A stretch of 64,000 nucleotides of DNA from Endozoicomonas ascidiicola. Its GTDB lineage: Bacteria; Pseudomonadota; Gammaproteobacteria; Pseudomonadales; Endozoicomonadaceae. This document shows, piece after piece, positions 53,358 to 64,000 of this stretch (within the stretch, counting starts at the first letter, position 1; each line of letters begins with the position of its first letter). The notes under the pieces were generated by a model. The model was not told the origin of the DNA. It was given only the letters and a program-made list of their open reading frames with translations, and did not search any database. Both the position numbers and the translations under genes were made by a program. The stretch covers positions 62,001 to 126,000 of the forward strand of contig NZ_LUTV01000002.1 of NCBI RefSeq assembly GCF_001646945.1, read 5' to 3'.

Positions 53358-55977
53358 TCTTCCGCTTGCGGGGCTGCTTGCCTGCCGGCTTTCCTGAAGG
53401 GCTTCCTGAAGGGCTTCCTGAAGGACTTCCTGAGGGCTTAGCTGTGCTGGCAGCACCTGCTTTATCGCCAGTCGCCTTTTTCTTTTTGGCGACGGTTTTC
53501 TTTTGAGCCGCTTTTACTGGCTTACCCTTCTTGGTGGTTTTCTTTTTTGCTGGTTTCTTTCCTGAGCGACCACCGTCTTCGGATTTAGCACCTTTGCGTT
53601 TCTTCGCAGCCTCTTCCGCTTCCTTCGCTTCTTTCAGCAGTTTTGCTTTAGCAGCAGAGGATTTGAAGCGACTGCCCAGCGCAGCACTGCCTGAGGATTT
53701 CGATTTGCCTGCAGATTTCGACTTCCCAGCTGACCTTTTACGACTCGGGTTGCTCACGGTAGAGAGCAGTTCAAAATCGATCTTCTTGTCATCCAGGTTG
53801 ACCTTGCTGACCATAACTTCCAGCTGATCACCAAGACCAAAACGCCGCCCTGTACGCTCACCTTTCAGGCAGTGGTGAACATTGTCGTAGATGTAATAGT
53901 CATCTGGCAGGCTGGTAATATGCACCAGACCTTCAACAAACACATCTTTCAACTCCACAAACAACCCAAAGCCAGTGACCGCAGCCACCACACCATTAAA
54001 GGTCTGACCGATATGCTGCTGCATGTAATCACACTTCAGCCAGTCCATTGCGTCTCGGGTCGCCAGATCTGCTCGACGTTCAGTCACAGAACAATGTTCG
54101 CCTAATGCCTGAATATCACCATGGTCGTACGGATAAATTTTCTTTTTGGGAATTGGCAGAGCGCCCACTCGAATCACATGTTTCGATGCAATATCAGAAC
54201 GAATCACGTGACGTAGTGCACGATGTATCAGTAAGTCAGGGTAGCGACGAATCGGTGAAGTAAAGTGAGCATACTCTTTAAACGCCAGACCAAAGTGTCC
54301 TTCGTTCTCGCCACTGTAGATGGCTTGGCTCATCGAACGCAGAACCACTACCTGAATAACATGGAAGTCCGGACGATCTTTTACTTTAAGCAACAATGCC
54401 TGAATATGTTCCGGCGTAATCTTGCCCGACGGTAACGCCAGACCAAGAGTGCTTAGAAAACTGTTCAGGTTCAGTCGTTTCTCCATAGTCGGCCCTTCGT
54501 GGACACGATAGAGACCCGACAGGTTATGCTTTTTCAGGAATTTAGCAGCGCAGACGTTGGCGCAGAGCATGCATTCTTCAATCAGCTTATGTGCATCATT
54601 CCGAACTGTTGGAACGATTTGCTCGATCTTACGGTTACGACCGAAAATGATTTGTGTTTCTACGGTATCAAAATCGATAGTACCGCGATCCGCACGAACA
54701 GCGATCAATGTCTTATAGAGTTCATAGAGTTGATCAACATCTTTAGTAACGTGTTGATACTCTTTGCGCAGGGTTTCACCTTCTTCACTATGGGATAACA
54801 TCTCCCACACTTTGGTGTAGGTTAGGCGTGCGTGAGAACGGATAACCGCTTCGCAGAATTTGTAACCGGAGATTTTACCTTTGGCACTGATGGTCATTTC
54901 ACACACCATCGCCAAGCGATCGACTTCAGGGTTCAGTGAACACAACCCGTTAGACAACACTTCCGGCAACATGGGAATCACATGGCCAGGAAAGTAGACC
55001 GATGTTCCCCGATTATTGGCTTCTTTATCGAGGGCTGAATCCGGTTTTACGTAATGGGACACATCCGCAATGGCAACAAATAAACGCCAACCGCCGCCTT
55101 TCTTTGGCTCACAGTAAACCGCATCATCGAAGTCACGGGCATCTTCACCATCGATGGTGACAAACGGTGTTTCCCTAAGATCGACTCTTAGTTCTTTATC
55201 TTTTTCTGCAACTTCGGTTTTGAAACCTTTGCACTGATTTTCTACAGTTTCCGGCCATTCGTGGGGAATGCCGTGGGTGCGAACCGCCACTTCCACTTCC
55301 ATGCCTGCATCGGCACGACCACCAAGGATTTCTTTCACAATCCCCATCGGCATATTGCGACGGCCTGGTTGGCGGGTAATTTCCAGCAGCACATATTGCC
55401 CTTCTGTTGGCATTAATGGCCCGGGCTGAACGATAACTTCGCGACTGATTCGCTGATTTTCTGGCACCACAAAAGCGGCACCGGATTCTGTATAAAAACG
55501 ACCAACAAGCTGTGTCGTATTGTGTTCAATGACTTCGACCAGCTGACCTTCTCTGCGGCCACGGTGATCCACGCCGGACTCTCGAACAACAGCACGATCA
55601 CCATCAAAGAGTTGACGCATTTCGCGGGGAGACAAGTACAGGTCTTCTCCGCTGTCGTCTGGTATTAAAAAGCCAAAGCCTTCTTTATTGCCTTGTACCC
55701 GACCTTTGATCAGGTTCAATTTGCTGACCAAGGCAAAAGCATTCTTACGATTCTGCAGCAGTTGTCCGTCACGAATCATCGCTTTGAGACGGAACATCAG
55801 CGCTTCTTTCTGTTCTTCTTCGGTGACGCCCATCTCTGTGCACAGGGTGCTATGACTGGCTGGCGCTCCCCGCTGCTCAAGAAATTCCATAATATACACA
55901 CGGCTGGGAACCGGGTTCTCATACCGCTGAGCTTCGACAGAAGCCTGACTATCCTGATCTTTCCACCCTTTTGACAT
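53350..55977 (-). CDS. rnr: Ribonuclease R
   Basis: An 875-aa 3'-5' exoribonuclease that degrades structured RNA. It has an N-terminal helix-turn-helix (VYIMEFLEQRGAPASHSTLC), cold-shock domains (about 85-235), the RNB catalytic domain with Asp cluster EDARDFDDAVYCEP (about 280), YxxFTSPIRRYPDLLIHR, an S1 domain (about 650-735, GLFVELKDVFVEGLVHI), and a Lys-rich tail from about 745. The extreme C-terminus holds SGSP repeats coded by a 12-bp tandem repeat (53394-53441). It ends tail-to-tail with the YeeE/YedE gene. Confidence 0.97.
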   Translation of the reverse strand: MSKGWKDQDSQASVEAQRYENPVPSRVYIMEFLEQRGAPASHSTLCTEMGVTEEEQKEALMFRLKAMIRDGQLLQNRKNAFALVSKLNLIKGRVQGNKEGFGFLIPDDSGEDLYLSPREMRQLFDGDRAVVRESGVDHRGRREGQLVEVIEHNTTQLVGRFYTESGAAFVVPENQRISREVIVQPGPLMPTEGQYVLLEITRQPGRRNMPMGIVKEILGGRADAGMEVEVAVRTHGIPHEWPETVENQCKGFKTEVAEKDKELRVDLRETPFVTIDGEDARDFDDAVYCEPKKGGGWRLFVAIADVSHYVKPDSALDKEANNRGTSVYFPGHVIPMLPEVLSNGLCSLNPEVDRLAMVCEMTISAKGKISGYKFCEAVIRSHARLTYTKVWEMLSHSEEGETLRKEYQHVTKDVDQLYELYKTLIAVRADRGTIDFDTVETQIIFGRNRKIEQIVPTVRNDAHKLIEECMLCANVCAAKFLKKHNLSGLYRVHEGPTMEKRLNLNSFLSTLGLALPSGKITPEHIQALLLKVKDRPDFHVIQVVVLRSMSQAIYSGENEGHFGLAFKEYAHFTSPIRRYPDLLIHRALRHVIRSDIASKHVIRVGALPIPKKKIYPYDHGDIQALGEHCSVTERRADLATRDAMDWLKCDYMQQHIGQTFNGVVAAVTGFGLFVELKDVFVEGLVHITSLPDDYYIYDNVHHCLKGERTGRRFGLGDQLEVMVSKVNLDDKKIDFELLSTVSNPSRKRSAGKSKSAGKSKSSGSAALGSRFKSSAAKAKLLKEAKEAEEAAKKRKGAKSEDGGRSGKKPAKKKTTKKGKPVKAAQKKTVAKKKKATGDKAGAASTAKPSGSPSGSPSGSPSGKPAGKQPRKRKIS
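53394..53441. repeat. 12-bp tandem repeat in the 3' end of rnr
   Basis: About four copies of GAAGGGCTTCCT (one with GAAGGACTTCCT), encoding SGSP repeats of the RNase R tail. The unit is a multiple of 3, so copy-number change keeps frame. Confidence 0.85.
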
Positions 55978-56142
55978 GTGGTTTATTGCACCTCGTTACC
56001 AGCCAGAGGCTGCTTTTGAATTTGAAAAGGTTGCCGGTGTGTCATTCCGATCATGCAGGGGGTTACTATTGCACCCATTCTTTATTAGTACATCGTTAGG
56101 TGAGTTTATGCAAAACAGGCAGGGAGTATACAACATTAGAAG

Positions 56143-56173
56143 AATAGCCGATCCTGAATATGGATCGGCTATT
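56143..56173 (-). terminator. purA terminator hairpin
   Basis: AATAGCCGATCC and GGATCGGCTATT make a perfect 12-bp stem, 26 bp beyond the purA stop. The following minus-strand sequence is T-rich but broken. Confidence 0.7.
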
Positions 56174-56198
56174 TCATTGTGCTTACCCGAAAGAACGA

Positions 56199-57593
<1,395 letters not shown>

Positions 57594-57657
57594 TCATCCA
57601 AACCCATGAAAATGGCTTCGGAGAGCCGCATTTTCATAGCAGTCACGACAATGCGGT

Positions 57658-58842
57658 TTAGCCAATCGGCTCAACCAACCACTTGCCGTCTCGGCAGACC
57701 AGCTGACGGTTACAACCCATGTCCGCTGCTTCTGTCTTTTGCCCGGGCAGCTGACACACTACCCTTTGGCCCTGTTGGCGCAATGACTGGACAGTTCCAG
57801 CATCCACATCCGCAGGTGCAAAAACGGTTAACTCTTCGGTCTGTTCACTGACGTTACCAGCTTGCAGCTCCAATAACGCTTTCAAATCCGTACTGAAACC
57901 TGTTGCCGGACGTGAACGACCAAAGGCCTCACCAATCCCATCATACCGGCCACCTTTGGCAATCGCCTGACCTTGATCAGGAAGATAGGCCGCAAAAACG
58001 ACACCTGTATGATAGTTGTAGCCTCTTAACTCACCCAGATCGAGGTAGAACCCAGTCCCCGGGTAACGAGCGCTGATATCACGGGCAATGGACTCAAGTT
58101 CATCCAACGCGACCTGCACACCCTTAGGCGCTTTTTCCAGAGCAGCTCTTGCCCGATCAAGAATGTCGATATCACCTGCCAGTTGAGGCAGTGCGTTCAG
58201 CATGGCTGCAACGTCTTTATCGATATCCCACTGATTCACTAGTTGCTCAATCTCTGAGATTGCTTTGCGCTGTAGCGCATCAAACAGCTCGTGTTCCTGA
58301 GCATCAGTCAAGCCGGCCTGATCCGCCAACAGTCGATAAATCTGCACATGACCAAGATCCAGATTAACGGACTCTGCCCCCACTCTACCCAGTGTTTCGA
58401 GCATCAGGGCAATCACTTCCAGATCACTTTCCACACCAGAGTGACCGTATAATTCGGCACCGATCTGAATCAGTGAGCGTGATGCACCCAGTGTCGCTGG
58501 TCGAGTGTGAAAGACACTACCTGAATAACACAATCGTACAGGGCCATCCTGATTCAGTGCATGGGCATCAATTCTTGCTACTGCTGGCGTTGTGTCTGCC
58601 CGCAGACCAAGGGTTCTGCCGGTCAGTTGATCCGTCACTTTAAATATCTGCAGATCCAAATCGTGACCAACACCGGCGGTCAATGATTCCATAAACTCAA
58701 GATGCGGTGGAATCACCAGTTGATAACCCCATCGATCAAACAGATCGAGTATGTCGCGTCTTAACTTTTCAGCACTTCGGGCTTTACCTGGCAGAATTTC
58801 TTCAATTCCATCCGGCAGCAGCCAGCGATCAGCAACGGTCAT
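57658..58842 (-). CDS. hisZ: ATP phosphoribosyltransferase regulatory subunit
   Basis: A 394-aa HisRS-like protein that complexes with short-form HisG in histidine synthesis. It has LPDGIEEILPGKARSAEKLRRDILDLFDRWGYQLVIPP, DQLTGRTLGLRADTTPAVARI, YCYSGSVFHTRP-type motif 2 (LCYSGSVFHTRP) and GLGGRYDGIG-like KGGRYDGIG, without the tRNA-binding domain of HisRS. The position before purA is conserved in Pseudomonas-type genomes. Confidence 0.95.
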   Translation of the reverse strand: MTVADRWLLPDGIEEILPGKARSAEKLRRDILDLFDRWGYQLVIPPHLEFMESLTAGVGHDLDLQIFKVTDQLTGRTLGLRADTTPAVARIDAHALNQDGPVRLCYSGSVFHTRPATLGASRSLIQIGAELYGHSGVESDLEVIALMLETLGRVGAESVNLDLGHVQIYRLLADQAGLTDAQEHELFDALQRKAISEIEQLVNQWDIDKDVAAMLNALPQLAGDIDILDRARAALEKAPKGVQVALDELESIARDISARYPGTGFYLDLGELRGYNYHTGVVFAAYLPDQGQAIAKGGRYDGIGEAFGRSRPATGFSTDLKALLELQAGNVSEQTEELTVFAPADVDAGTVQSLRQQGQRVVCQLPGQKTEAADMGCNRQLVCRDGKWLVEPIG

Positions 58843-58892
58843 AACAATCTCTCTTTTTGTTCATATCGAGTGTTACGGAAAAACCACCTAAC

Positions 58893-58966
58893 GTAGGTCG
58901 GTAACGCCAACAGCGTTGCCGACATAGCGATCTTCTCGTCGGCAATCCTTTGGATTACCGACCTAC
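58893..58966. repeat. 74-bp palindromic intergenic repeat
   Basis: GTAGGTCGGTAA and TTACCGACCTAC are terminal inverted repeats; inner parts GCGTTGCCGAC and GTCGGCAATCC also pair imperfectly. It lies between the yjeT-like gene and hisZ and resembles a dispersed REP-type element seen in marine gammaproteobacteria. Confidence 0.75.
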
Positions 58967-58985
58967 AGGGTTAACAGATTTAGCA

Positions 58986-59186
58986 TTAACCATTTATAAG
59001 GTAGAGCAGACCAACACCAACCAGCATACTGACAAGGCCGCCTATTCTAAGTTGCCTGTCATCAATTTCTGAAAGCCTGCTCACCAATTGACGCCAGCGC
59101 TGGGGATAAAGAAAAGGCACTATACCTTCAATCACCAGCATCAGGCTCAATGCGATCAGCAACTGCTGTATAAAGTCTATTTCCAC
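58986..59186 (-). CDS. DUF2065 (YjeT-like) small membrane protein
   Basis: A 66-aa protein with two transmembrane helices (about 7-27 and 47-64) and the family loop EGIVPFLYPQRWRQLVSRLSEIDDRQLRIGGLVSM. It lies between hflC and hisZ, the place of yjeT in many gammaproteobacteria. Function unknown; possibly related to HflKC. Confidence 0.88.
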   Translation of the reverse strand: MEIDFIQQLLIALSLMLVIEGIVPFLYPQRWRQLVSRLSEIDDRQLRIGGLVSMLVGVGLLYLING

Positions 59187-59202
59187 ACAGCCCTCACACG
59201 AA

Positions 59203-59225
59203 AAAACCGGGCGGGGCCCGGTTTT
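59203..59225. terminator. Bidirectional terminator downstream of hflC
   Basis: AAAACCGGGC-GGG-GCCCGGTTTT: a 10-bp perfect stem with A-run and T-run flanks, between hflC and the yjeT-like gene. Confidence 0.85.
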
Positions 59226-59271
59226 GGTAATACTACCACGGTTTTTTCAGACTAACAGCACAATCTTGTGC

Positions 59272-60138
59272 TTACTTATCCTGATTAAAGTAGCGGAAGA
59301 AGTCACCTTTTGGCTCAATCAGCATGATATTGCCGCTTTCGCCAAAACTTTCTTTGTAAGCCTGAAGGCTACGATAGAAAGAATAGAACTCTGGATCCTT
59401 CTTGTAAGCTGCCGCATAAATCTCAGCAGACTTCGCGTCACCATCACCTCGGATAATCTCAGACTGACGGTATGCATCAGCCAGCAGCACCCGCTTCTCA
59501 CGGTCAGCATTAGCCATGATACCTTCGGCCATTTCCTGACCACGTGAACGATAGTCCTGAGCTTCTTTTTCACGCTCGGAAGACATACGTTCAAACACGG
59601 AGTCGCTTACCTGAGGCGGTAGATCGATACGTTTGATACGAACGTCCATCACGCTCACACCCAGCTCTTCCTGAGCCACTGTATTCAGCGACTTGGTCAG
59701 CTCATCCATCATTTCGTCACGCTGTCCGGAAACCACCTCGTTCAGAGTCAGGCTACCAAACTGGTTACGCATGCTGGATTCTGCACGCTGGGCAAGCAGA
59801 TTACTGGCACGGAATACATCACCGGCAGTTGCACGATAGAAGTTGTACACGTTGTGAATACGCCACTTGATGTAGGAATCCACAATAACCGCTTTCTGCT
59901 CAAGGGTCAGGAATCGTTCAGATGGCACATCCAACGTCTGCAGACGTCCATCAAATACCTTAACCTTGTCGATCAGAGGAATTTTCACGTGCAGGCCAGG
60001 CGGAATGGTGTCGCGCACTACCTGTCCGAAACGCAATTGAACCGCTCTCTCCCGTTCGGAGATAACAAACAGACTACCCCAAGCCAATATAACGGCCACT
60101 ACGGCGATAATCAGTCCAGTGAAGGCTTTCTGACTCAT
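59272..60138 (-). CDS. hflC: FtsH protease modulator HflC
   Basis: A 288-aa SPFH/prohibitin-family inner-membrane protein; with HflK it forms the cage around FtsH. The N-terminal membrane anchor (about 6-26) is followed by the band-7 domain (ERERAVQLRFGQVV) and a long coiled-coil helix (MSSEREKEAQDYRSRGQEMAEGI). It starts within the last codons of hflK (4-bp overlap). Confidence 0.96.
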   Translation of the reverse strand: MSQKAFTGLIIAVVAVILAWGSLFVISERERAVQLRFGQVVRDTIPPGLHVKIPLIDKVKVFDGRLQTLDVPSERFLTLEQKAVIVDSYIKWRIHNVYNFYRATAGDVFRASNLLAQRAESSMRNQFGSLTLNEVVSGQRDEMMDELTKSLNTVAQEELGVSVMDVRIKRIDLPPQVSDSVFERMSSEREKEAQDYRSRGQEMAEGIMANADREKRVLLADAYRQSEIIRGDGDAKSAEIYAAAYKKDPEFYSFYRSLQAYKESFGESGNIMLIEPKGDFFRYFNQDK

Positions 60139-61304
60139 CGGCTAACCCTCCCCCCACTGGCCCGTGAACTATTCACGCGCTTGTTCAATTCTTCCGTCAC
60201 CCGGTTAGTAATCTCATTCAAATCCTGAGTAGACAACTGTTTGGATGGCATGGCGCTGTTGCTGCTGGACTGCATAATCTTGTCCAGTGGCAGGTACATC
60301 ATGTTATTTCCACCTTCAACATCCACCAGAACCTTGTTGGATTTACTCAGCACTTCCTCAATGGTTTCAATATACAGACGCTCACGGGTTACATCCGGTG
60401 CACGCTTGTACTCGGTTAGCAGCTTCACGAAACGATCAGCTTCACCTTCAGAACGTGACACAACCTCATCACGGTAACCATTGGAGTTTTCGATGATACG
60501 CTGAGCCTGACCACGGGCTTCAGGAACCACCTTATTGGCGTAAACCTGAGCCTTGTTCTTGGCACGCTCTTCGTCCTCACGGGCACGAATTACATCGTCA
60601 AACGCCGCCTGCACTTCCTTGGGAGGATGCGCACTTTCGATGTTGACCTTGGCCACATTCAGACCAGAGCCGTAGTTATTCAGGTATGCCTGCAAACGTT
60701 CACGCACTTCAACACCCATGACCTCACGGCCTTCGGTCAGTACCTGATACATTTCAGAACCACCCACTACATGACGCAATGCGCTCTGAGTCGCCTCTTC
60801 AAGGCTGACCAGTGGCTTGGCAACATTCAGCACGTAATCCTGGATGTTATCAATGTTGTACTGAACGGACATGGAGACTTCTACAATGTTTTCGTCTTCA
60901 GTCAGCATCTGCTGGAGAAGATTGTAGGTACGCAGTTCCGTCACACGCTCCTGAAACTTTTGTTCAATTGGAGGAAAGTACATGTGCAAACCAGCACCAA
61001 CAGTAGAGTGGTATTCACCAAAACGGAGAATGACGGCCTGCTCTTTTTCATCCACGGTATAGACGGCATTCCACAGATAAGCGATTGCCGCCAGAATCAA
61101 AATGCCGATGAACATTCCAGAAGACGAACCGCTTTGAGCGCCACCGCCGCCGGAGCTGCCTTTTCGGCCTCCACCGAACATTCCGTTCAGTTTATCCTGA
61201 AATTTACGAAAAGCATCATCCAGGTCCGGTGGTCCCTGCTTATCGCCTTTGTTACCACCGCCCCATGGATCCTGGTTATTTCCACCCGGCTCGTTCCAGG
61301 CCAT
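60135..61304 (-). CDS. hflK: FtsH protease modulator HflK
   Basis: A 389-aa SPFH protein, partner of HflC. A Gly/Pro-rich cytoplasmic start (MAWNEPGGNNQDPWGGGNKG) and one membrane helix (about 65-84) precede the band-7 domain (DEKEQAVILRFGEYH). Its C-terminus is rich in Ser and Arg. It is the first of the hflK-hflC pair; hemerythrin and hflX lie upstream. Confidence 0.96.
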   Translation of the reverse strand: MAWNEPGGNNQDPWGGGNKGDKQGPPDLDDAFRKFQDKLNGMFGGGRKGSSGGGGAQSGSSSGMFIGILILAAIAYLWNAVYTVDEKEQAVILRFGEYHSTVGAGLHMYFPPIEQKFQERVTELRTYNLLQQMLTEDENIVEVSMSVQYNIDNIQDYVLNVAKPLVSLEEATQSALRHVVGGSEMYQVLTEGREVMGVEVRERLQAYLNNYGSGLNVAKVNIESAHPPKEVQAAFDDVIRAREDEERAKNKAQVYANKVVPEARGQAQRIIENSNGYRDEVVSRSEGEADRFVKLLTEYKRAPDVTRERLYIETIEEVLSKSNKVLVDVEGGNNMMYLPLDKIMQSSSNSAMPSKQLSTQDLNEITNRVTEELNKRVNSSRASGGRVSR

Positions 61305-61591
61305 ATATGTCTCCGTAGAGTCAGTATCTAATTGAATATTGGTCGCGCATCCCTAGCTTCTACAGACGATCGCGCAAGACAAAATCGCCCGTCATCGACA
61401 TTCACTCCACCACAGAGGGGTTGAAAATGCAATGAACCAGTACCGCCAGAACTCATAGTGTACCTTATAATTGCGTTCAAGCTGAACGCACTTTAAAAGG
61501 CACTACCTGAAGCCAGATTGTAGGGTTTGGATAGCGAATAGCGCAAGCCGAATTAGTAAAGACCGAAACAACACTTCTTTACAATTCAACT

Positions 61592-62080
61592 TTATGAATC
61601 AAAGATACGATCCAGCCAGCTGCGTTTTTTATAGCTTGCGGCCACACCTTTGGAGAGCATAAAGGGTACATATTCACGATCTTCTTCAAGAATATGTTTA
61701 CTCAGCCAGACTCTTAAAAAGTGCAGAAGCTCAAAGGTGACGTGCTGGCCATCCACAACACGCTGATGGAGACCGTTAACTTGTTCGATTAATTGACCGT
61801 GGTGCTTTTTGTGCTCTTCATAATCTGGGTAGTCCAGAACCCGCATCAGCGCTTCTTCGACGGCAAAATGGATCCGTGTATATTCCACCAGACGACCTAG
61901 AATTTCCGTGGCGGCTTCAGAGCCGTGATGTTCGTGAATGGCGCGGTGCAACTCATTCAGCAAATCCACCAGCACACGATGCTGGGCATCAATTTCTTCG
62001 ATGCCGATGCAAAACTTGTCCGACCAGGGAAATAATTCTTCGATATCTGCCTGCACTTCTGCCGCATTCATACTCGCCAT
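61592..62080 (-). CDS. Bacteriohemerythrin
   Basis: A 162-aa four-helix di-iron protein that binds O2 or senses redox. Ligand motifs are in order: IDAQHRVLVDLL, HRAIHEHHG, IHFAVEEALM, HKKHHGQL and HILEEDREYVPF. It is a single-domain type without a signalling output. It sits between hflX and hflK, where no such gene is usual, with gaps of about 190 and 290 bp, so it has its own transcript. The latter gap (61305-61591) shows nothing recognisable. Confidence 0.93.
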   Translation of the reverse strand: MASMNAAEVQADIEELFPWSDKFCIGIEEIDAQHRVLVDLLNELHRAIHEHHGSEAATEILGRLVEYTRIHFAVEEALMRVLDYPDYEEHKKHHGQLIEQVNGLHQRVVDGQHVTFELLHFLRVWLSKHILEEDREYVPFMLSKGVAASYKKRSWLDRIFDS

Positions 62081-62274
62081 TTTGATACCCTATTTCTATT
62101 TATTCTGATAAGTCTCTCTGCATTATTTACTCATTACATACACAACAATCGTCGTTAAGTGACAATTCACGGTAGCAAATGGTGGGTTTTTAAAGCAGAT
62201 GAGATTGGTATGCACAATACTGACGGGAATGATTCCCACCAGCATTGATACAGATCAATATTTTGAAAGGGTTT

Positions 62275-63570
62275 TCAAGCTAACGATGAAGAGAAGCAGT
62301 CATCCGCCAAACCTTCCTGCTTGGCAATGCGATCATAATCTGGTCGGGATACGCGGATGTGCAACACAATGTCGCCAGTCTCCGAATAACCTTCAGACTG
62401 AATGGCGCCCAGTTTGTACAACCTCGCACGAGCCCGGCCTTGAGCCGGTTTCAAGGTTAACTCTCCCTCCAACATATCGTCAGAGAGCAACTCTTTGATG
62501 GCATCCAACAATAAATCAGTGCCAGCACCGGTGACTGCAGAAACCCAGACACGCACCGGGCGCCCTTGATCATTCCGCTGGATTTTCGGCTCAACACCCT
62601 GCAGCAGGTCAATTTTGTTATAAACCTCCAGCATCGGGACTTCGTTGGCATCGATCTCTTTCAGCACTGACTCAACCTGATCGATATTATCCAAACGCTC
62701 AGGATCATGGCTGTCGATCACATGGATCAGAAGATCGGATTGCCGGGTTTCTTCCAAAGTCGCTCGAAATGCTTCCACCAACTTATGCGGCAAGTGCCTT
62801 ATAAATCCAACCGTATCCGCCAGAACAGCCGGCCCAATATCCTCAAGCTCAATTCTTCGTAGTGTCGGGTCCAGTGTGGCAAATAGCTGATCTGCGGCAT
62901 ACACCACCGATTCAGTCATGCGGTTGAAGAGCGTCGATTTACCGGCGTTGGTGTAACCCACCAGTGCAACCTGAGGCACTTCTGCTCTTACTCGGGAACG
63001 ACGGCCTTGCTCACGTTGCTTACGGACTTTATCCAGTCGACGGAGGATACTTTTGATACGAACCCGCAGTAGTCGACGGTCGGTTTCCAGCTGAGTTTCA
63101 CCAGGACCACGAAGACCAATACCGCCTTTTTGTCTTTCCAGGTGCGTCCAGCCACGAACCAGTCGTGTACTCGTGTGCTGAAGCTGCGCCAGTTCAACCT
63201 GCAGTTTACCCTCAAAGGTCCGGGCACGCTGGGCAAAAATATCGAGAATCAGGCCGGTGCGATCCACTACACGACACTGAAATTCTTTTTCGAGATTTCG
63301 TTCCTGGCTGGGGGACAGCGCATGGTTAAACAGCACAACATCCACATCGTGCAGAACCACTAGCTCACGAATTTCCTGCACCTTGCCAGGGCCAATAAAG
63401 AAACGAGGAGTAGGATGCTTGCAAGTCGTAGAGATGAAGGCGGCAGACTCAACACCGGCGGAGCGAACCAGCTCCATGAATTCCTGGGGATCTTCCCGCT
63501 TGCGCTCATCGTTCACATCGATATGAACCAGAACTGCGGTTTCACCACCCTCATGGCGATCAAAAAACAA
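62275..63570 (-). CDS. hflX: Ribosome-associated GTPase HflX
   Basis: A 431-aa GTPase that splits stalled 70S ribosomes under stress. An N-terminal HflX domain (FFIGPGKVQEIRELV, VFNHALSPSQERNLEKEFQCRVVDRTGLIL) and coiled region (GPGETQLETDRRLLRVRIKSI) are followed by the G domain: GYTNAGKSTLFN (G1), ADTVGFIRHLPH (G3) and YNKIDLL (G4). It normally follows hfq, as here. Confidence 0.96.
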   Translation of the reverse strand: MFFDRHEGGETAVLVHIDVNDERKREDPQEFMELVRSAGVESAAFISTTCKHPTPRFFIGPGKVQEIRELVVLHDVDVVLFNHALSPSQERNLEKEFQCRVVDRTGLILDIFAQRARTFEGKLQVELAQLQHTSTRLVRGWTHLERQKGGIGLRGPGETQLETDRRLLRVRIKSILRRLDKVRKQREQGRRSRVRAEVPQVALVGYTNAGKSTLFNRMTESVVYAADQLFATLDPTLRRIELEDIGPAVLADTVGFIRHLPHKLVEAFRATLEETRQSDLLIHVIDSHDPERLDNIDQVESVLKEIDANEVPMLEVYNKIDLLQGVEPKIQRNDQGRPVRVWVSAVTGAGTDLLLDAIKELLSDDMLEGELTLKPAQGRARARLYKLGAIQSEGYSETGDIVLHIRVSRPDYDRIAKQEGLADDCFSSSLA

Positions 63571-63749
63571 GCATAACTCCTAAACAACCATGTCAGTAAA
63601 ATGAGAATGCCGCGCTATCCCTTCTTGTTCCCATACTATGCGTGGGAATAAATACCCAATATCAAAGGGCATGGAAGCCAAGGCTCAGGGGTTTTGCAGC
63701 ATTAAGAGACACAATATTTATTCGCAAACTGATATAGCAGAAACAACTA

Positions 63750-63768
63750 AAGGCGCATTAAGCGCCTT
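63750..63768 (-). terminator. Hairpin after hfq
   Basis: AAGGCGC and GCGCCTT pair around a 5-base loop, 36 bp beyond the hfq stop on the minus strand, followed by a TTTAGTT stretch. Confidence 0.65.
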
Positions 63769-63803
63769 CAAGATGCAAAAAGCAAGATGCTGTTTTTCAA
63801 GCT

Positions 63804-64000
<197 letters not shown>

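Noticed and set aside
53394-53441. Possible CRISPR-like array
   Set aside because: Units are 12 bp, contiguous without spacers and coding; no cas genes.

Overview
This window looks like a chromosomal segment of a marine, host-associated gammaproteobacterium in the Oceanospirillales/Pseudomonadales sphere. An Endozoicomonas-like animal symbiont is my best guess. The evidence is Pseudomonas-like synteny (argE-argA, PiT-DUF47-CYTH-GspE-like ATPase), a complete bioBFHC-bioD operon, and a broken-up hfq-hflX-hflKC-hisZ-purA-rnr-rlmB-rpsF-rpsR-rplI-dnaB superoperon. Scattered among these are eukaryotic-like genes: ankyrin-repeat, SOCS-box-like, ubiquitin-interacting-motif and ADP-ribosyltransferase-like proteins and lectins. 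The genus is inferred; no rRNA or tRNA gene is visible.

Layout. 1-2.0 kb: 3' part of thiI, then folA. 2.1-4.85 kb: a large AT-rich unknown protein. 4.9-7.4 kb: argE-argA on the minus strand. 7.5-9.2 kb: a putative cysteine-protease/ankyrin effector, followed by about 250 bp of palindromic repeats. 9.6-14.2 kb: PiT phosphate transporter and its DUF47 partner, a divergent CYTH protein and a GspE/PilB-like ATPase. 14.3-16.5 kb: OmpA-like porin and a secreted ricin-B-type lectin. 16.6-20.8 kb: two about 590-aa acyl-CoA dehydrogenases (FadE/DmdC-like) with PsrA-like palindromes upstream. 21-26.3 kb: biotin operon. 26.3-29.5 kb: comF, a split ThrE-type exporter, srkA. 29.5-35.4 kb: dnaB and the rpsF-rpsR-DUF2232-rplI operon, split by a HEPN-like membrane protein and an ankyrin protein with a SOCS-box-like C-terminus. 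35.8-41.4 kb: tamA-tamB. 41.6-46.1 kb: secreted amidohydrolase-lectin and a UIM/ADP-ribosyltransferase-like protein. 46.1-46.9 kb: rlmB. 47.3-53.4 kb: MipA/OmpV porin, MocR regulator with a divergent PNPOx-like protein, and a persulfide module (CoA-disulfide reductase-rhodanese, BigR/YgaV-type ArsR repressor, two YeeE/YedE proteins). 53.35-64 kb: rnr, purA, hisZ, yjeT-like gene, hflC, hflK, hemerythrin, hflX and the 3' part of hfq.

How the genes work together. Housekeeping blocks (translation, RNA decay, membrane proteolysis, biotin, arginine, phosphate) keep conserved order. Accessory genes sit at the breaks between them. The accessory cargo falls into host-interaction candidates (ankyrin, SOCS-like, UIM/ART, lectins) and sulfur/fatty-acid metabolism. 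The strongest novelty candidates are the ankyrin+SOCS-box-like protein, apparently delivered next to rplI between duplicated terminators; the UIM+ART-like protein; and a palindromic repeat whose shortened copy supplies the stop codons of two convergent genes.
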